Shown: positions 23,812 to 36,136, counted from the stretch's first letter. The stretch: 64,000 nt of DNA from Diploscapter coronatus (GCA_964036155.1 OZ038422.1:39207201-39271200); one strand, 5' to 3'. The notes: generated by a model from the letters alone, not told the origin. A program made the numbers and translations.

Positions 23812-24886
23812 TGTTCGTCTACCTCCTCGTGGTACTTCCTGGATATCCTGCAAAAGATAACTGAACGACGAACAACAATCTGATCTATGAAAATCTCAAA
23901 ATGTTTATTCTCATTTTATTTGAAATGGATAATAAATAATATATTTAACTAATAAATGAATAGTTCAACAGCTAAAAAGAAATTTTCATAGCCATGCATG
24001 CTCTAACATTTTCATCTTTGCACTTATTTATTTTTCTTGATAAAATCACAAAGAATCATATCGTTTATGGCCTGTAAATTTCCTTGGTAATACATTGCAA
24101 AACAGTCCAATGAAAAACCAATAACCGTAATCCTTTGGGCATCGATTTAAAATTTTTCTAAGTTCTGTTAGTTTCAATATATGGCATGCTCATGAATTTC
24201 TAGTGCTCTACAATGAAGATGCATAAATTAAAAGCATTGCTTTTCATAGTTAAAGAAAATGGTATTTTGATTAAGGATGTACGAACTGGATCCAGACAAT
24301 TAATATTCTGGTCCGGTCCGAATCTCAGTCGAGAAAATAACTCGATTTGTTTGCAAGAGCTTTTAAAAAGAAGTAAACCATCCGTCGCTGATATCTCATT
24401 TTATAGACGATAATTCCTCCCTCTGAAGTCTTCAAGCAATTATAATCATAATCTTTATCGTATCATTTCATGTGATTTCCCAAGAGTATTCTTTTCGACA
24501 AAAAAGCTCATTCGATCTATTTGGGCATATTATATTTCGACGTTCAATATTATCTAAAAGAGAAGATAGTAAGAACACCTCGAAGAAGTGACAATTGAAA
24601 TCGAATTTGCTGGAATAAATATTTTATTGTCAATGTTTCAAATCAAATCATAATATCAGTTGAAAAGTTGAATTTTTCTAATAAAGATGAAATTGCGTTA
24701 GATTGATTTACATGTCATAAAATAGTTGTCAAATTTTCCTTAAATTATCAATACCTTGTTCCCACGGTGTATTTGTATGATCTTCCCAATATTTATCTTA
24801 CTAACTAATATCAGCTCGCTTTACAACACACGAAGAAGCCATTGATAGGCATTGGTTGAATTCGGAGCCAACCAAATTCATTCGAA
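23812..24886. other. Intergenic, no convincing gene
   Basis: AT-rich. One 66-codon open frame (24213-24413) has no start context, homology or splice signals that I recognise and is left uncalled. Confidence 0.4.
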
Positions 24887-25308
24887 ATGAGTGATAAATT
24901 TATGCCAACTTCTACAAATCCTCTTTCCAAAACCGTAAGTCGAAAGTCGAAATTCCAATCAAATTTTCTGTAATAATTTTTTTTTCAAAATGATATCATT
25001 TTAAAACGAAAACACAAAATTGGTGCTACAGGATCTCTTTATGCAAGATTCCTGTCTAAAAATTATCGCAGGGCTTCAATCCATCATAAACCGTTAGGGG
25101 ATTTGATGAGGGTGATCCAAAATGTCGTTCATCTTACATTTCGAAAATAAACAATTCATCATTAAAATGGAAGTGATAATTTCAGAAAGGAATTGAAATC
25201 CCATTGATTAGCAATACAATGGCTGAATTATTCCGAGATATCAATAGTTTGCAGATTGATGGAGGCAATTCATTCTATAATTCGTATGAAAATTCACTCC
25301 TCGAATAG
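24887..25308 (+). CDS. Tiny two-exon gene, duplicate of the Hsp70-kelch tail exon
   Basis: Exon 1 is 24887-24934 (MSDKFMPTSTNPLSKT). Exon 2 is 25186-25308 and encodes GIEIPLISNTMAELFRDINS and a short tail to TAG. Exon 2 is clearly related to the exon after the Hsp70 ATPase domain ([17 protein letters not shown]), and the end of the intron before it (taaaatggaagtgataattt) is also conserved. So genomic DNA was duplicated, not mRNA. The predicted protein is only 56 residues. It may be a real micro-gene or a stranded fragment. No function can be assigned. Confidence 0.45.
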
Positions 25309-26320
25309 GCTCCCTTAAAGCAAATTTTGATTTTGATGTTTCATGACTTATTTCGAACCATCTTTGATTGCGATGATGCAGTTGCGCATAGAAATTTCAT
25401 ATAATGCAATTCAATTAGTTCGAATTGTCTGCTGTGAAATAAATGCAGTTATAATCTTAAGGAACTGTTAAAGTTCTGAATGTTATCGTTACCAATAATT
25501 AGCTTTTATTCAAAAAAAGTAAGCTACATGATAGAAAATAAGTTGAGAAAATTTTCACTAATTCAGGTAATGTGGAAAAGACCTTTAGCAACTTCGGATT
25601 TGAAGAAGAGAAATGTATCTTTCTCATATTCTAATTAAAAATATCAAAAAAGACAGGGATATCAAATAACATCTATTTATGAAACGATAAAGTAAAGCAA
25701 AGAAGGACATCGAACTGTAATAACTGTAAATAAATGAGATCAGTCAAATAGACGAGGTAAAAGAAGTTGGATAACAAATGACAAAAACCCATAGAATGTC
25801 ATAACGACTGATTGTAGCTGTTAATAAAATTAACAGAAAAGAAAGACATTTTTCAAAGGACTGGTTGAAAATTAACCTGAAAGAAAGAAAGCGAAACACA
25901 ATAAATAGTGACTAAATGGAATAAAATGACCAGTTTTGCAAGAGAATATCTGTATGAGCCTTTGAAAAAACGGAATGAATAAATTCAAATAAATATTTTT
26001 GCTGTTTTACTGAGGAATATGAACGAGTTTGAATTGGTGAAGAGGGAAAGGAAATGAAGATGATCGAGTGCAGTTGAAGTGACTAGTTCAGTGGTCGTCA
26101 TCCACAAACTCATCACCCTGAATTCATATCAATTTGTTGTGTTATGTTTGATCATTATGCATACAATTTGAAAATTCTAAAACGAATCAAGCGAAAAAGT
26201 ATGCTAATGGAATGATTCGGAATTAGCATTTTTGACAATTATGTTTTGGTAATTTTACAAAATGAAAAGAAGTAATGGACGCACAACTCTGCAATACTTG
26301 AAAATATCATATGCCTTCTT
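25309..26320. other. Intergenic, nothing recognised
   Basis: AT-rich sequence between the convergent genes at 24.9 and 26.3 kb. No open frame, tRNA or clear repeat. Confidence 0.4.
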
Positions 26321-29300
26321 TCAGGTGCATTGCTAAGGGTGATTTCTACTGATTTTCATAATAGATTTGGCAATGCATTTCAAAATGAAGACTTTCAAAG
26401 TGCTGGCAATGATTGCCAAATCGTTAGTTAGTGAATGGAAATTTTTGAAGTAAGAAAATATTTTTAATATAGCAAACGATCTTACCTCCTCATCAGAGTC
26501 GACCATGTCCGAATCTGGATCGCTGTCGGAGTTGGACATTCTAAAATGAGGAAATGAACTGACAGACAGGGATAAAAAGGATGAAGACTAACTGTTCGTC
26601 CATGTCCGAGATGATGGAGCCGTCTGGAGAGTCCAGAATGTCGTCCAAGTCCGTAGTCTGATTCGCCAGCTGAAAACATATTCCGTTGTTTCAAAGTAAA
26701 ACTCGGGGTTAATTTAATCAAGGGTTCAAGAATTGCAATGGGTTTTAAACAGGAATGTCAAAACTCGAACTTGAACTCTCCAATGAGTTCGAGTTTAATT
26801 TTGAAAAATGTCAATTTTAAATTCAACTCGGAGAAAATTTGCGAGTTCTAGTTCAAAAAATTATGAGCTCCATATATCAGTAATTTTAGTATTATAATTC
26901 CAAAGAAATGACCATAACTTATGGATTAATTCATTTAGAACACTCGACCTGGATTGCTCTCTCTTTGTCGAGATGATTGACCTCTTCCTTGACGTAGATG
27001 ACATGCTGCTCGTCGCCCATAGCCAGATGCAGCTCGAAGATGCGACGCTCGACCGCGCCCGTCTCCGAATTCAAATTCACGATCTGCAAATTAGGAAAAA
27101 AAAGATTAATATCGGGTTAAACGCGAAAATCTATGAAGTTACCTCCGAATCGGGTGGAATGATGTCTGCGATCAGTTCAGACAGCAGTTTGCAGCCCCTC
27201 ATCGTTTCCCCTTCCTCGATCTCTGTCTCGTAGCTCATGTCGAATGTCCAATTGACGATTCGTTTAAGAGCGATCGCAGCAGGACTTCCTTCTTCGAATT
27301 TCGTCGAGACCAGAGCCTGAATTTATGTTATAAAAATGAGTTGAAAAATGTTGATATCGAATATAAACGTCCAAAATGTTCATTTCGTTCGAAACCATTT
27401 TCCCTTTCATTTGATTTTCTTAAAAAATCGTTTACGATATTTCCTTTAATCAACTTTTAGGAGACACTTTCGTTTTATTACGAAAACTAAATTCACTTTT
27501 GTACGATTCAGATATGGGGATTGAAAATTCTTCTAGGTATTTAATAATCGGATGGCTTATGATCAGTGATAAGCCAGTTTACAAAAAGTCGGAATGTGAG
27601 TCTTGATCATTTGGAATTCATAATTGAATATTTCAAGTTTGTAAAATTTATAATAAAATCGAAAGAATTGAATAGAAATCTAGTTTTTTTTTCAGAATAA
27701 GGCGATTAAATTACCCTGAGGAATTTGACGGCGTCCTCAGTGTGGAGGAAGCCTTCGAAAAAAGCGGAAGAGAACATGTTGTTGAAGCAGACAGAAGGAG
27801 GAAATTTGGATAGGTGACTGAGCAGCGAATCGTCGTCTGCGTACACGGGGCCAAGCATAGTCAATTCGTTCAACTGAAGCATATCTATTCATTCTGAACC
27901 AAAAGAGCGCAATAATTTCTATTTCAAAAATTTCTCTGGAAATGTGTCTTCCCATTTAAGAGCAGAAAAAATGGAACTTGAATAGTAAGAATAGAATTTC
28001 TTTAGAAAGTTGGATGCATGAATATTGATTGAGCAAGTTTTCATTCATATTAAGACCAAAAACAATAAAGAAGTGAACCTCGAAGAAGGCAGGGCAGGCC
28101 TCAACGAGTTCGTTCAAAGTACTCCATTTTTTGTTGTTGAAATCGAGTTTCAAATAGCTCGGCTTCAGCACCTTAACACATTTGTATCAACTAAATTTAT
28201 TGGAAAATTTCAACGAAGAATTAGATTAATACTTTACTTAACTTTATTTTTTCGACCTACAATTATACTTGCTTGCACAAAGAGAATCTTACAAGTAAAT
28301 CAATTAAAGTTGAGAGTATGGACCTATTTAATTTTCTGAATAAATAAAGATGGTTCGCAAGTGAGAAAAAGCTATCAATTGAAATGCTTGAAATTTACAT
28401 TATTTTTCTTATATTTCTTTTGAAAATTTTGGGATTACAAATTGTTTTGCTTCGAAATAAATGCTAACCTTAATGAAGGCGAGCACCATTTGGAAGTCGA
28501 CTTCGTTCGCGTCGAAATCGAGGTTTTGGGTCGTGGTCGAAGTCGATTCCAGTGCGTCTAGCAGAATGGCTGCGTGCTTGCTCCCAGAGTTCAGACCCTT
28601 AAACGAAGCATAATTATCGATTGTTTTCTTTTTAATTTAATCATGAACCTAACAACTTTACTGCACTATTGTAAGCACGCGGTGAAAGAATTATTTGCAT
28701 GCGAAGTGTGCAAGTTAACGGCACTTTGCGCAACACGAATGTCCCTTTCTTCCCTTTTCTCTCGCTCTGAGCATTGGTGCCGAGAAAATTGACGCCATCC
28801 GATGGAAATATAAGAGGGAGTTACGATAGAATTGCAGCTTTTAGTAATTGAGCAAAACAACGAAATCAAAGCGGTTGACATACCACAAACATGACTTGAT
28901 TGTGCTTCAGACCAAAAATCCTGGGGGGCTGTCTCGCGTCGAGAAATCCGGCCATATGATCGTAGAACCTCTCTGCCTTTGACGACTGAAATGAAATTTG
29001 CATAATTTCGAAATAGTCATATATCGAATTATGAAGGGAAAATAAAATGGAAAGATATCTCTATTCAATTAATTATTAGGAATGTGTTGTCGAAATGACC
29101 ATTTTGGGAAATCGGAATTAAAATTTTAGCTCATTTCGTTTTCCTCCTTCTTCACATGTCAATGCCTCTAGATTTTCTATTTATCCAAAAAATTTCAAGT
29201 CAATTTAATAAAGGAGCATATGCAATAATGCGTGATCAATCAAGATGATCTGGACAGAAATGAATACTTTTTAGAAAACTGATTGATCTTTAAAATATTG

Positions 29301-29999
29301 AAGCCAGGAAAGTCAAAGAATAATTTCATTCCAAGTCGAGATAATGGTTCTAAAGTAAGTTCAAACTTTCAAGAAAACTTACATATTCGATGCAGATCCT
29401 AGGCGGATTGCCCTCTGTGTCTTCCCCTCCATTTGCAGCATCGGGATTGTCGTGCGGATAGGACTTGCTGATGACCGAGAGCAGTTCAGGATACGCGCAC
29501 AGCAGGTTCAGCTTGTCGTCATTGTCCAGGCTCTCCTGAAAGTCCTTCAGTTCGTTGTGGGTTATAAAGAGGTTTCTGGAAATTGTTTGAAGCAATTTTT
29601 CAGATTCTTCAAGATCAAAATTAAAAATATCAATAAGATAAAAAAAAAAAACTTGAGACATTTGAATTACACTACAATTTTTATCTTTCCGTGTTTAATT
29701 ACGGAAAATTTGCTGTTAATTTTCCTTTTATTGCCTTTCTTCCAAAATAAGGATTTTCAATTCAAAGTTTGAATGTGATTGAAATTACCTGCTTGACAAT
29801 CTCGATCTGCATCTCGACGGGCAGCCTGCTCCAGTACGTCCCCTTGAGACAGGCACTCAACTCCTCGCCGCTCTGCTTGTCCGACCGATTTTTGCTCGTC
29901 TCAGCCTGAAAGAAGTGCATCAAACAATTCTATTTCAATTCGGAAATGATAAATCCGATTTACCTGACTTGCAGCAGTCTCCCCAGACAAATCAGCCAT
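26321..29999 (-). CDS. Uncharacterised protein with F-box-like start and acidic C-terminus
   Basis: Starts at 29999 with MADLSGETAASQ and continues in about eleven GT-AG exons. Exon 2 ends in YWSRLPVEMQIEIVKQ, which resembles the LP-x-E-x-x-x-x-I opening of an F-box but is too short to prove it. The middle is mixed helical sequence (FITHNELKDFQESL; RFYDHMAGFLDARQPPRI; FSSAFFEGFLHTEDAVKFLR). The end is strongly acidic (LDDILDSPDGS; SNSDSDPDSDMVDSDEE), with a final 12-base exon giving QCT and TGA at 26321-26323. About 450 residues. Its GC-rich codons in an AT-rich window resemble those of the 16-kb F-box gene. Family unknown. Confidence 0.6.
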
Positions 30000-31065
30000 T
30001 TCGATCGAGTGAATCGCTGAAATGAAGCTTCTTTTCAAATTGGTCGAAGGATGAAATCGATGAAACAAGAACAAGAAAAGACTAGAAAAAGAGTGGAAAG
30101 ATGCAGAGGGAATGAACAGTGTCGCTAGGCGGCACTGGCGGGAAAAGAAGAGATAGTAGGGGACAGGCGAGAGATTATAGAAGGAGAGTGAATTAGATAT
30201 AGTGAGCCTCTAACAATTAGAATTTTCTAGTCGAAAGAATCATAAAGTCTGTTACTTGAATACATTTTGGCAAGCTTCAAACTGCGTGGAAACGGGTGAG
30301 CATAAAAATTACGGCCTGATTTCTGGCACAGAACCATTTTATTAGATTCATCGTCGATCTTGATAGGTTTTTGAGACATTCAGAATTTGAAGGGTACTTC
30401 CTTCCTAAATTATTGCGAAAAAAGAACAAAAGAAAGTTCACTAATGATTTACTGGAAAAAATATAAGCAAATCTTGTTAAAAATAGAAAGAACAAGATAA
30501 GTATTGTGAGTGACCGACTACTTGAGACTAGATGCATGCACGTATGCGATCCAGGTAGTCAGTAACGTTTTTGCCAAAATTCCGGGATCTTTATCAGAAA
30601 ATAGCAAACATTTTCGTTCATAATCGATTTTTCTCTTTATTTAGTCAATTTTGATTTATATGTACTTGTATTTCAACCATAACGTCTTCTATCTATCACT
30701 GGAACCTTAGGTCTGACTTTTCCGGACTTCAGGACCTTGGGGCCAAGACTTTTCTTTTAAAATAAAGCTCTTTTAACTCTTACATTAAAATTAGTATTCA
30801 TAAATTTAGACTAGCTTTTAGGATTGAAAATAGTATTTATATTTAGAGTCCCGAGTTTCGTTCCCTTGCAAAAACGTGGTATTTGAAAGGGAAAAATTAG
30901 CAATGGTGCTTTCAAACCTTTATTTGCTAGTTTGCTAGTTGCCTAATAGATAGCGAAGAATGACACCTGACAGAAGATACAAAGAAAACTTTTGCTATAA
31001 GAGACTTTCGAAAACAATTTATTCTACAAAAATGGATAGAAATATCCTATAAAATCTTATAGGTC
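30000..31065. other. Intergenic with a tRNA-related repeat fragment
   Basis: No gene. Around 30510-30600 the words gactacttgagac and ttttgccaaaatt recur as in the partial tRNA copy region at 13648-13730, so this is probably another member of the same repeat, more diverged. Confidence 0.4.
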
Positions 31066-31084
31066 CTGTAAGGCCAGGGATTAA

Positions 31085-31335
31085 AAGTTTGGCCAGGTCC
31101 TGCAGGCCGGCCTGGACCTGGACCTGGTTTTCAGGTCCCAGGCCGGTCCAGGCCCAGATTTTGAGAACACTCAGGCCCAGGTCGACCAGGTCCAGGCCGG
31201 TCCAGGCCCAGACTTTGAGAACACCCAGGCCCAGGCCCAGGTCCAGGTCCAGGTCTTGATGCCCATCCAGGTCCAGGTCCAGGCCCAGGACCTGGTTGAC
31301 CAGGTCCAGGCCGGCCCAGGCCCCAACCAGGCCCA
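31085..31335. repeat. CAGGCC/CAGGTC hexamer minisatellite, array 1
   Basis: Tandem hexamers mixing CAGGCC and CAGGTC, interrupted by attttgagaacac-type spacers. Strikingly GC-rich in this window. Confidence 0.85.
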
Positions 31336-31529
31336 AGTTTCTTTCGTTTTTTTTTTATTTTAATTTATTGTATTTTTAAAAAATATGTCTATATTGAAAT
31401 TTTTAACAGAAAATAAAGAATAATAACAAAATGTATTTTCAGTAAGACCAATGTATTCTAACAGTTATAATGATTTCATCTTATTCCATGAAAGCAGGGA
31501 TTAAACTTTGGGACCTGGTAGTGTTAAAC

Positions 31530-31665
31530 ATGTGAAAGAGAAAAGAGGAGAAATAGCACGGGAAAGCGCAGTGGCAGACAACGAGAAGAAAAGTGAGAAA
31601 AACACTCGCTTTCCTCCTCGTTGTCTGCCACCGCGCTTTTCTATGCTATTTCTCTTTTTTTCTCA
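31530..31665. repeat. Hairpin inside the hAT-like element
   Basis: gaaatagcacgggaaagcgc and ggcagacaacgag are repeated in inverted order as ctcgttgtctgcc and ttctatgctatttc around a centre near 31598. Imperfect arms of about 50 bp. Confidence 0.7.
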
Positions 31666-31789
31666 CTACCATGTTTAGCGTGCTAGTGTCAAGAACTTTA
31701 AACTCTGCTTTATTCAATTCACTTTCTTTCTCATTTCTCACCTTTATCCCTAGTCTCTTCCTTTCCTATATACAGGGATTAAAAGTTTG

Positions 31790-31975
31790 GCCAGGTCCTG
31801 CAGGCCGGCCTGGACCTGGTTTTCAGGTCCCAGGCCGGTCCAGGCCCAGATTTTGAGAACACCCAGGCCCAGGTCGACCAGGTCCAGGCCGGCCCAGGCC
31901 CAAACTTTGAGAACACCCAGGCCCAGGCCCAGGTCCAGGTCCAGGCCTGGGTTGATTGAGTCCAGGCCGGCCCAG
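31790..31975. repeat. CAGGCC/CAGGTC hexamer minisatellite, array 2
   Basis: Second array, sharing its flanking terminus and spacer words with array 1. Confidence 0.85.
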
Positions 31976-32618
31976 GCCGGCATTTGAGCCAAACTTTTAA
32001 TCTCTGCTGTAAGGTCATCCAACTACACTTATTTATTGTCTTGATTCATTGCTTGAAACCGCGTTGTTGTAGTACAACGGTGCTTCAAACATACGGCATC
32101 GTTTTAACCACGTCTTAACTATGGAAAATAAGGGATTTCAAGTGTTTTCGGAAAAAAGTCGTAGGGGTCTTATAATTATGAACAGCAGTGTAGATCCCGT
32201 TCAATTCTACGTCATTCGGACTTGCTAGACTACGATGATAAATGTAAAGATAACTTTAACCCAAAGGCTTTTTGAAAGTGGTCACGAAACACCTCCAAAA
32301 TCACCTGCATTATCAATGAAGAGGAAATAGTACATGAAAAGATACAGAAAATACTGAGTAAGTGACCCCAAGATCCATTTGCCAAATTCTTTATCCTCTT
32401 CATTCAGTTCTCAATTTTCGTCTTCTATGAATGGCCATTTTTCTTTTTCTTCCTCACTTATTTTAGCTTCAATTGTATATTTCCAACACGGAATCTTAGC
32501 TTGATATGCTATTTAAACAGGGTTACATTCGCTTCTAGATCATGAATTGCAAACTTTCTCATTCAATCGACATTCTTTTACTATTACCATTTTTTATGGT
32601 TTAGGTCTGTTAACAAAG

Positions 32619-33875
32619 ATGCTAGCCAATTTGCCAGTCGAAACTATATTGTTGATCTGCGAATATCCCGAACTCAAAGACCTGGGACAATTGGCCTGGA
32701 CTAACAAACGGATGATGCAAATAGTCAAGAAATATCTGCCGAAAGCGCTCGAAAGGAAAACTTTATTCTATAGTAGGAAAATACTTCTTGTATGAGCGAA
32801 AATTAATTCTAGTATTTAGTACCTTATGAAAACGATATTGTTAGAGAAGGAAGAATTTGTCTGTTTGATTCGCATACTAATTCTGCTAAGCAGATTGCGA
32901 GATTTACTAATTATTTACGATCATATGAAGTAGCAACTACAAAAGATAAGGTAGATTGTTTTAATTTGGCATTGCCAATTTTGTAAATTTTAGATCTTCA
33001 TGATTAGTTCTTATAACAAATCGTTTGAAATTTTCGATCTGAATACTCGACAATTCAATAGAGGTAGCATTACAAAAGCCAATAGATTGATTTAATTTTA
33101 TTGCATTTTTTGCAGGCCCAGCTCCTCCTGAATGGCGTGAATTTGCATCTGTGGCTTATTTCAAAGACAAATTGTATTATTTGGATGGAAAGGATCCTGA
33201 AACGAAAGAAGTTACAGATCGAGTTGATGTAAGAAAATCGAATAAAACTCCATGAAATAATCTATTCAGGTTTTAATAGATGGAGAATGGCAAACAGGAC
33301 CTGCTTTTCCTATTCCAACTAATTCGGTTCAAACAATAACATGCGATGGAATTTTATACGGTCACATTATAGCATATTCATTATTATAATCATGAATATT
33401 CAGTTATTGATGGAGGAAATAGTAGAAAGATATATCGATTATCAGACGATGAACGGGAATGGATTGAAGTTGGAGAGATTCCCGAAATAGGAGGGTATTT
33501 TGGAGTTACATCGTTAAATGGAAAAATTTACATAACTGGAGGAGAGAGGTCGTTAATTTTGTATAATAAATAATGTATCATTATATATTTAGGGGTGACG
33601 TATTAAAATCCTGTCTGTGTTTCGACCCCTCAGCTCCAGTTGACAGTCGAATTTCTCAAATCGCTGATATGAATCATGCAAGAGAACATCATTCGCTCAT
33701 TGTCGCTAACGGGAAATTGTATGCAATCGGAGGGTGAGCTGAGATTGTGATTATTTTTATGCCAAATAGTTATTAACTTAGATTTCAAAACATTGAATGT
33801 GACAATTTTTGCAATTCAATCGAGGAATACGATCCACAAACTAATGAATGGCGCGAAGTCGGGAAATTAACATAA
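32619..33875 (+). CDS. F-box/kelch-repeat protein, dispersed copy E
   Basis: The only kelch copy on the plus strand. The ATG at 32619 gives MLANLPVETILLICEYPE and LAWTNKRMM. The 23-nt first intron (GTATGAGCG...TTCTAG) is conserved, and the following exons are closest in layout to copy B. Kelch signatures are YYLDG (Gly to Asp in one blade), YITGG and YAIGG. The frame stays open to TAA at 33873-33875. About 80 bp upstream of the ATG also match the upstream region of copies A and B. The copy therefore moved as genomic DNA with introns and part of its 5' flank. Likely functional; SCF adaptor role inferred from family. Confidence 0.75.
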
Positions 33876-34606
33876 AATAAAGCTTGATTATACTAATCTC
33901 AGATTTCATATAGAAATTTTATTTAATAAATGTGAAATAATAACTGAATTTCAATGCATACGATACAGACAACTCTCGAATGAATTCAAAAGTAACAATG
34001 GATGTTTGTACATAAATACGATTATACTAGCCTTCGACGGCCGCTTCGCGGCCGCCTCGGCTAGGCCCTGGCTTCGCCAGGGCTTAGCCGAATTTCAATT
34101 TTAATTCAATTGAAAATGCTATTTGAATTATTATAAAGAAATTGATTTTAATTTTGACTATTTGAATTGGGATGTGATTTTGAGTTTTCATTTGAGCTTT
34201 ATATGAAATTTTGAGCCCAAACTTGGTTAGAATTTGGTGTGGGATTTTCGATCTTGACTTTGACCTTCAATTTGTTTAATTTGAACTTGAAATACCTTGA
34301 ATTTTTGAAATTGAACATGGATTTGGATGTTCCATACTTGGTTATCTTACTTTACCATACTTTATTAGTCTTAGTCATTTGCCAATCAAATTCTAAAAAT
34401 AACAGGCGTATTCTGTTCATATGCAAATAGCTACAATTGTGTTGTCTAAAAGTGAAAATAAACTTCAGATTCCCTGTGCTTGATTATCCTTTTCCATCAG
34501 TTTTTGTCATTTTTCATCAAAAAGTGCATTTTATCATTAAAGTTTCAGTGGATAGTTTTGCGAAAAGGAAACTTTTGAGCTATGATTGCATTATCGTATC
34601 TCAATT
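33876..34606. other. 3' flank of copy E and AT-rich spacer
   Basis: Positions 33876-33990 match the kelch-gene 3' flank of the cluster. The GC hairpin cluster at 34027-34090 is listed separately. The rest, rich in TTTGAAATT-type sequence, holds no gene. Confidence 0.5.
34027..34090. repeat. GC-rich hairpin cluster
   Basis: Two perfect stems sit side by side: CGGCCGC-TTC-GCGGCCG (34038-34054) and GCCCTGGC-TTC-GCCAGGGC (34065-34083). They are embedded in ctagcc/ggctag/tagccg words that can pair with each other. An isolated GC island in about 1 kb of AT-rich sequence. Confidence 0.85.
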
Positions 34607-35763
34607 CAGGGATGGGCCAGGACCGACTTTGAAAAAAATTCGGAATCAGGATTGGGAGTCTTTTAATTTCTAGCATTTTCAAGGTATAATAAACCTTATA
34701 GGGTGTGTCTCAAAATTATGAGCGCACCCCTCTTTTTTGCAATGTTCCGACTGATGCTAATGCTATCAAAAGTCAAATAATAATTTTATACTATCAAGCT
34801 CGCAGAAGAATAATATCTATCCACTTTTCACCTGAACTGTTTCATCAGTAGACTCGTTGGCGACAAAATTAAAAATTCCTTGTCTCAAATTATGAGCGCA
34901 CTTTGAGTTCAAGAGCCCCACACCCGCAATACTTGAATTATCTCGGCTCAAATTTTGTACATAGATTCTCTAATGTATTCTTCATATATCTGCAGGATTT
35001 CAGTTCGATTAAATTTACTATACTGTTTCTAAGATTTTGTTCTGAAAGTATCCCTTAACTATGGAAAATGTTAAGAAAAGTTTCTTCGAAAAATTCAAAG
35101 GACGAAAATTTCATATGATATACGCAAAAATGACATAAGTCCTGGAAATATATTCCGTTCCGCTTCTTTTGAGACCAAGTACATCTCTTGCATCATGTTA
35201 CTGGAGATCTACACTTCATCAAACATCCGACGTAGCCCTAATTATGGGAAAATATGCCATTTAAAGAAACTTAAAATGCTGTTCCAGGCTCTTATAGATT
35301 TTTTATTATAAATCGTTGTGATCTTTTGGAAGCCTAATAATGATCTTATCATTCCATGCTACCAGTTTTCTGATAGGTTAGCTATACTCAGAAATAGACA
35401 TTTTTGAAGAAGGTTCTCTTAACATTTTCCATAGTTAAGGGATACTTTCAAAACAAAATCTTAGAAACAGCATAGTAAATTGAATCGGGTTGAAATCTTG
35501 CAGATATATGGGAAATATATTAGAACATCTGGGTACAAAATTTGAGCCGGAATAATTCAGGTATTGCGGGTGTGGGGCTCTTGAACTCAAAGTGCGTTCA
35601 TAGTTTTGAGACACACCTTAGTCGAAAATTCATTCCATTGTCAAATTACTAAAAAGTAACTATTTTGCTTATTTTGAAAATCGGAAGTTCCGCTAAAATT
35701 TGGCCGGGATCGGGATTCAAATTTCTCGAACACCGAGACTCCCGGCCCACCTCTGATCTCAAT
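34598..35763. mobile_element. hAT-like non-autonomous element
   Basis: Direct repeats ATCTCAAT at 34598-34605 and 35756-35763 flank termini CAGGGATGGGCC (left, from 34607) and GGCCCACCTCTG (right, to 35755), matching the CAGNGNTGGGC ends typical of hAT elements. No transposase frame is present. Nearly all of the interior is another element (34701-35618). Confidence 0.75.
34699..35620. mobile_element. Tc1/mariner-like non-autonomous element nested in the hAT element
   Basis: Termini GGTGTGTCTCAAAATTATGA (left) and TTTTGAGACACACC (right), each next to TA, the target duplication of Tc1/mariner. Long sub-terminal arms (about 34880-35090 and 35415-35600) are inverted copies of each other (tatcccttaactatggaaaa; aagagccccacacccgcaat). 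Element 34701-35618, 918 bp, with no open transposase. Confidence 0.8.
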
Positions 35764-35774
35764 CGGTTATGAAC

Positions 35775-36125
35775 ACCCGCCACAATTTGTAAACGAACCA
35801 CCACTCTATCCACTTGACCACATCATTACGTCCCTTTTCCTCTATTCCTTTCCTAAATTCTCTCCACATATCGTGTTGTTCCGCTTTGCGCCACTATTTC
35901 TCTTCTTTTTACACCTTCGCAAGTAAGGAAATAGTCTTTTGGGTAAAAGTGTCCATTTCTTGGACCAAAATCGATCAGCTTTTTACGTTGCACATCAGGA
36001 CGAAAAGACCTTTCCAACCATGTATAACACTTGGGTCTGCTATGCTTAGTATCGAGAACTAAGCTTGGACAGACAAATAGATACATTTAACAAAAATACT
36101 AAAAAGTAGAATAAAAAATATTTTT
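35775..36125 (-). repeat. tRNA-like SINE-type repeat, copy 1
   Basis: Read on the minus strand it starts with GTGGTCAAGTGGATAGAGTGG, resembling the D-arm/A-box of Leu/Ser tRNAs. It shares words with 38040-38360 (accaaaatcgatcag, tactaaaaagtagat). Class is uncertain. Confidence 0.4.
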
Positions 36126-36136
36126 CTAAAGTAGTC

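Larger units (their letters stand above)
31066..32014. mobile_element. hAT-like non-autonomous element with CAGGCC arrays
   Basis: Flanked by the 8-bp direct repeat CTGTAAGG (31066-31073 and 32007-32014), the target-duplication length of hAT transposons. Termini are CAGGGATTAAAAGTTTGGC at the left and GCCAAACTTTTAATCTCTG at the right. No transposase frame is seen. The interior holds two arrays of CAGGCC/CAGGTC hexamers (about 31085-31335 and 31790-31975). A second copy of the terminus at 31776 suggests an internal duplication or a nested copy. Long Gly/Leu/Asp- or Pro-rich open frames here are repeat artefacts. Confidence 0.75.

Noticed and set aside
24213..24413. 66-codon open frame
   Set aside because: No homology, no splice context and no neighbouring exons that would support a gene.
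31019..32022. Long open frames rich in Leu/Asp/Gly or Pro/Arg over the CAGGCC arrays
   Set aside because: They are open in several frames because the hexamer repeat lacks stops, and they lie inside a transposon.
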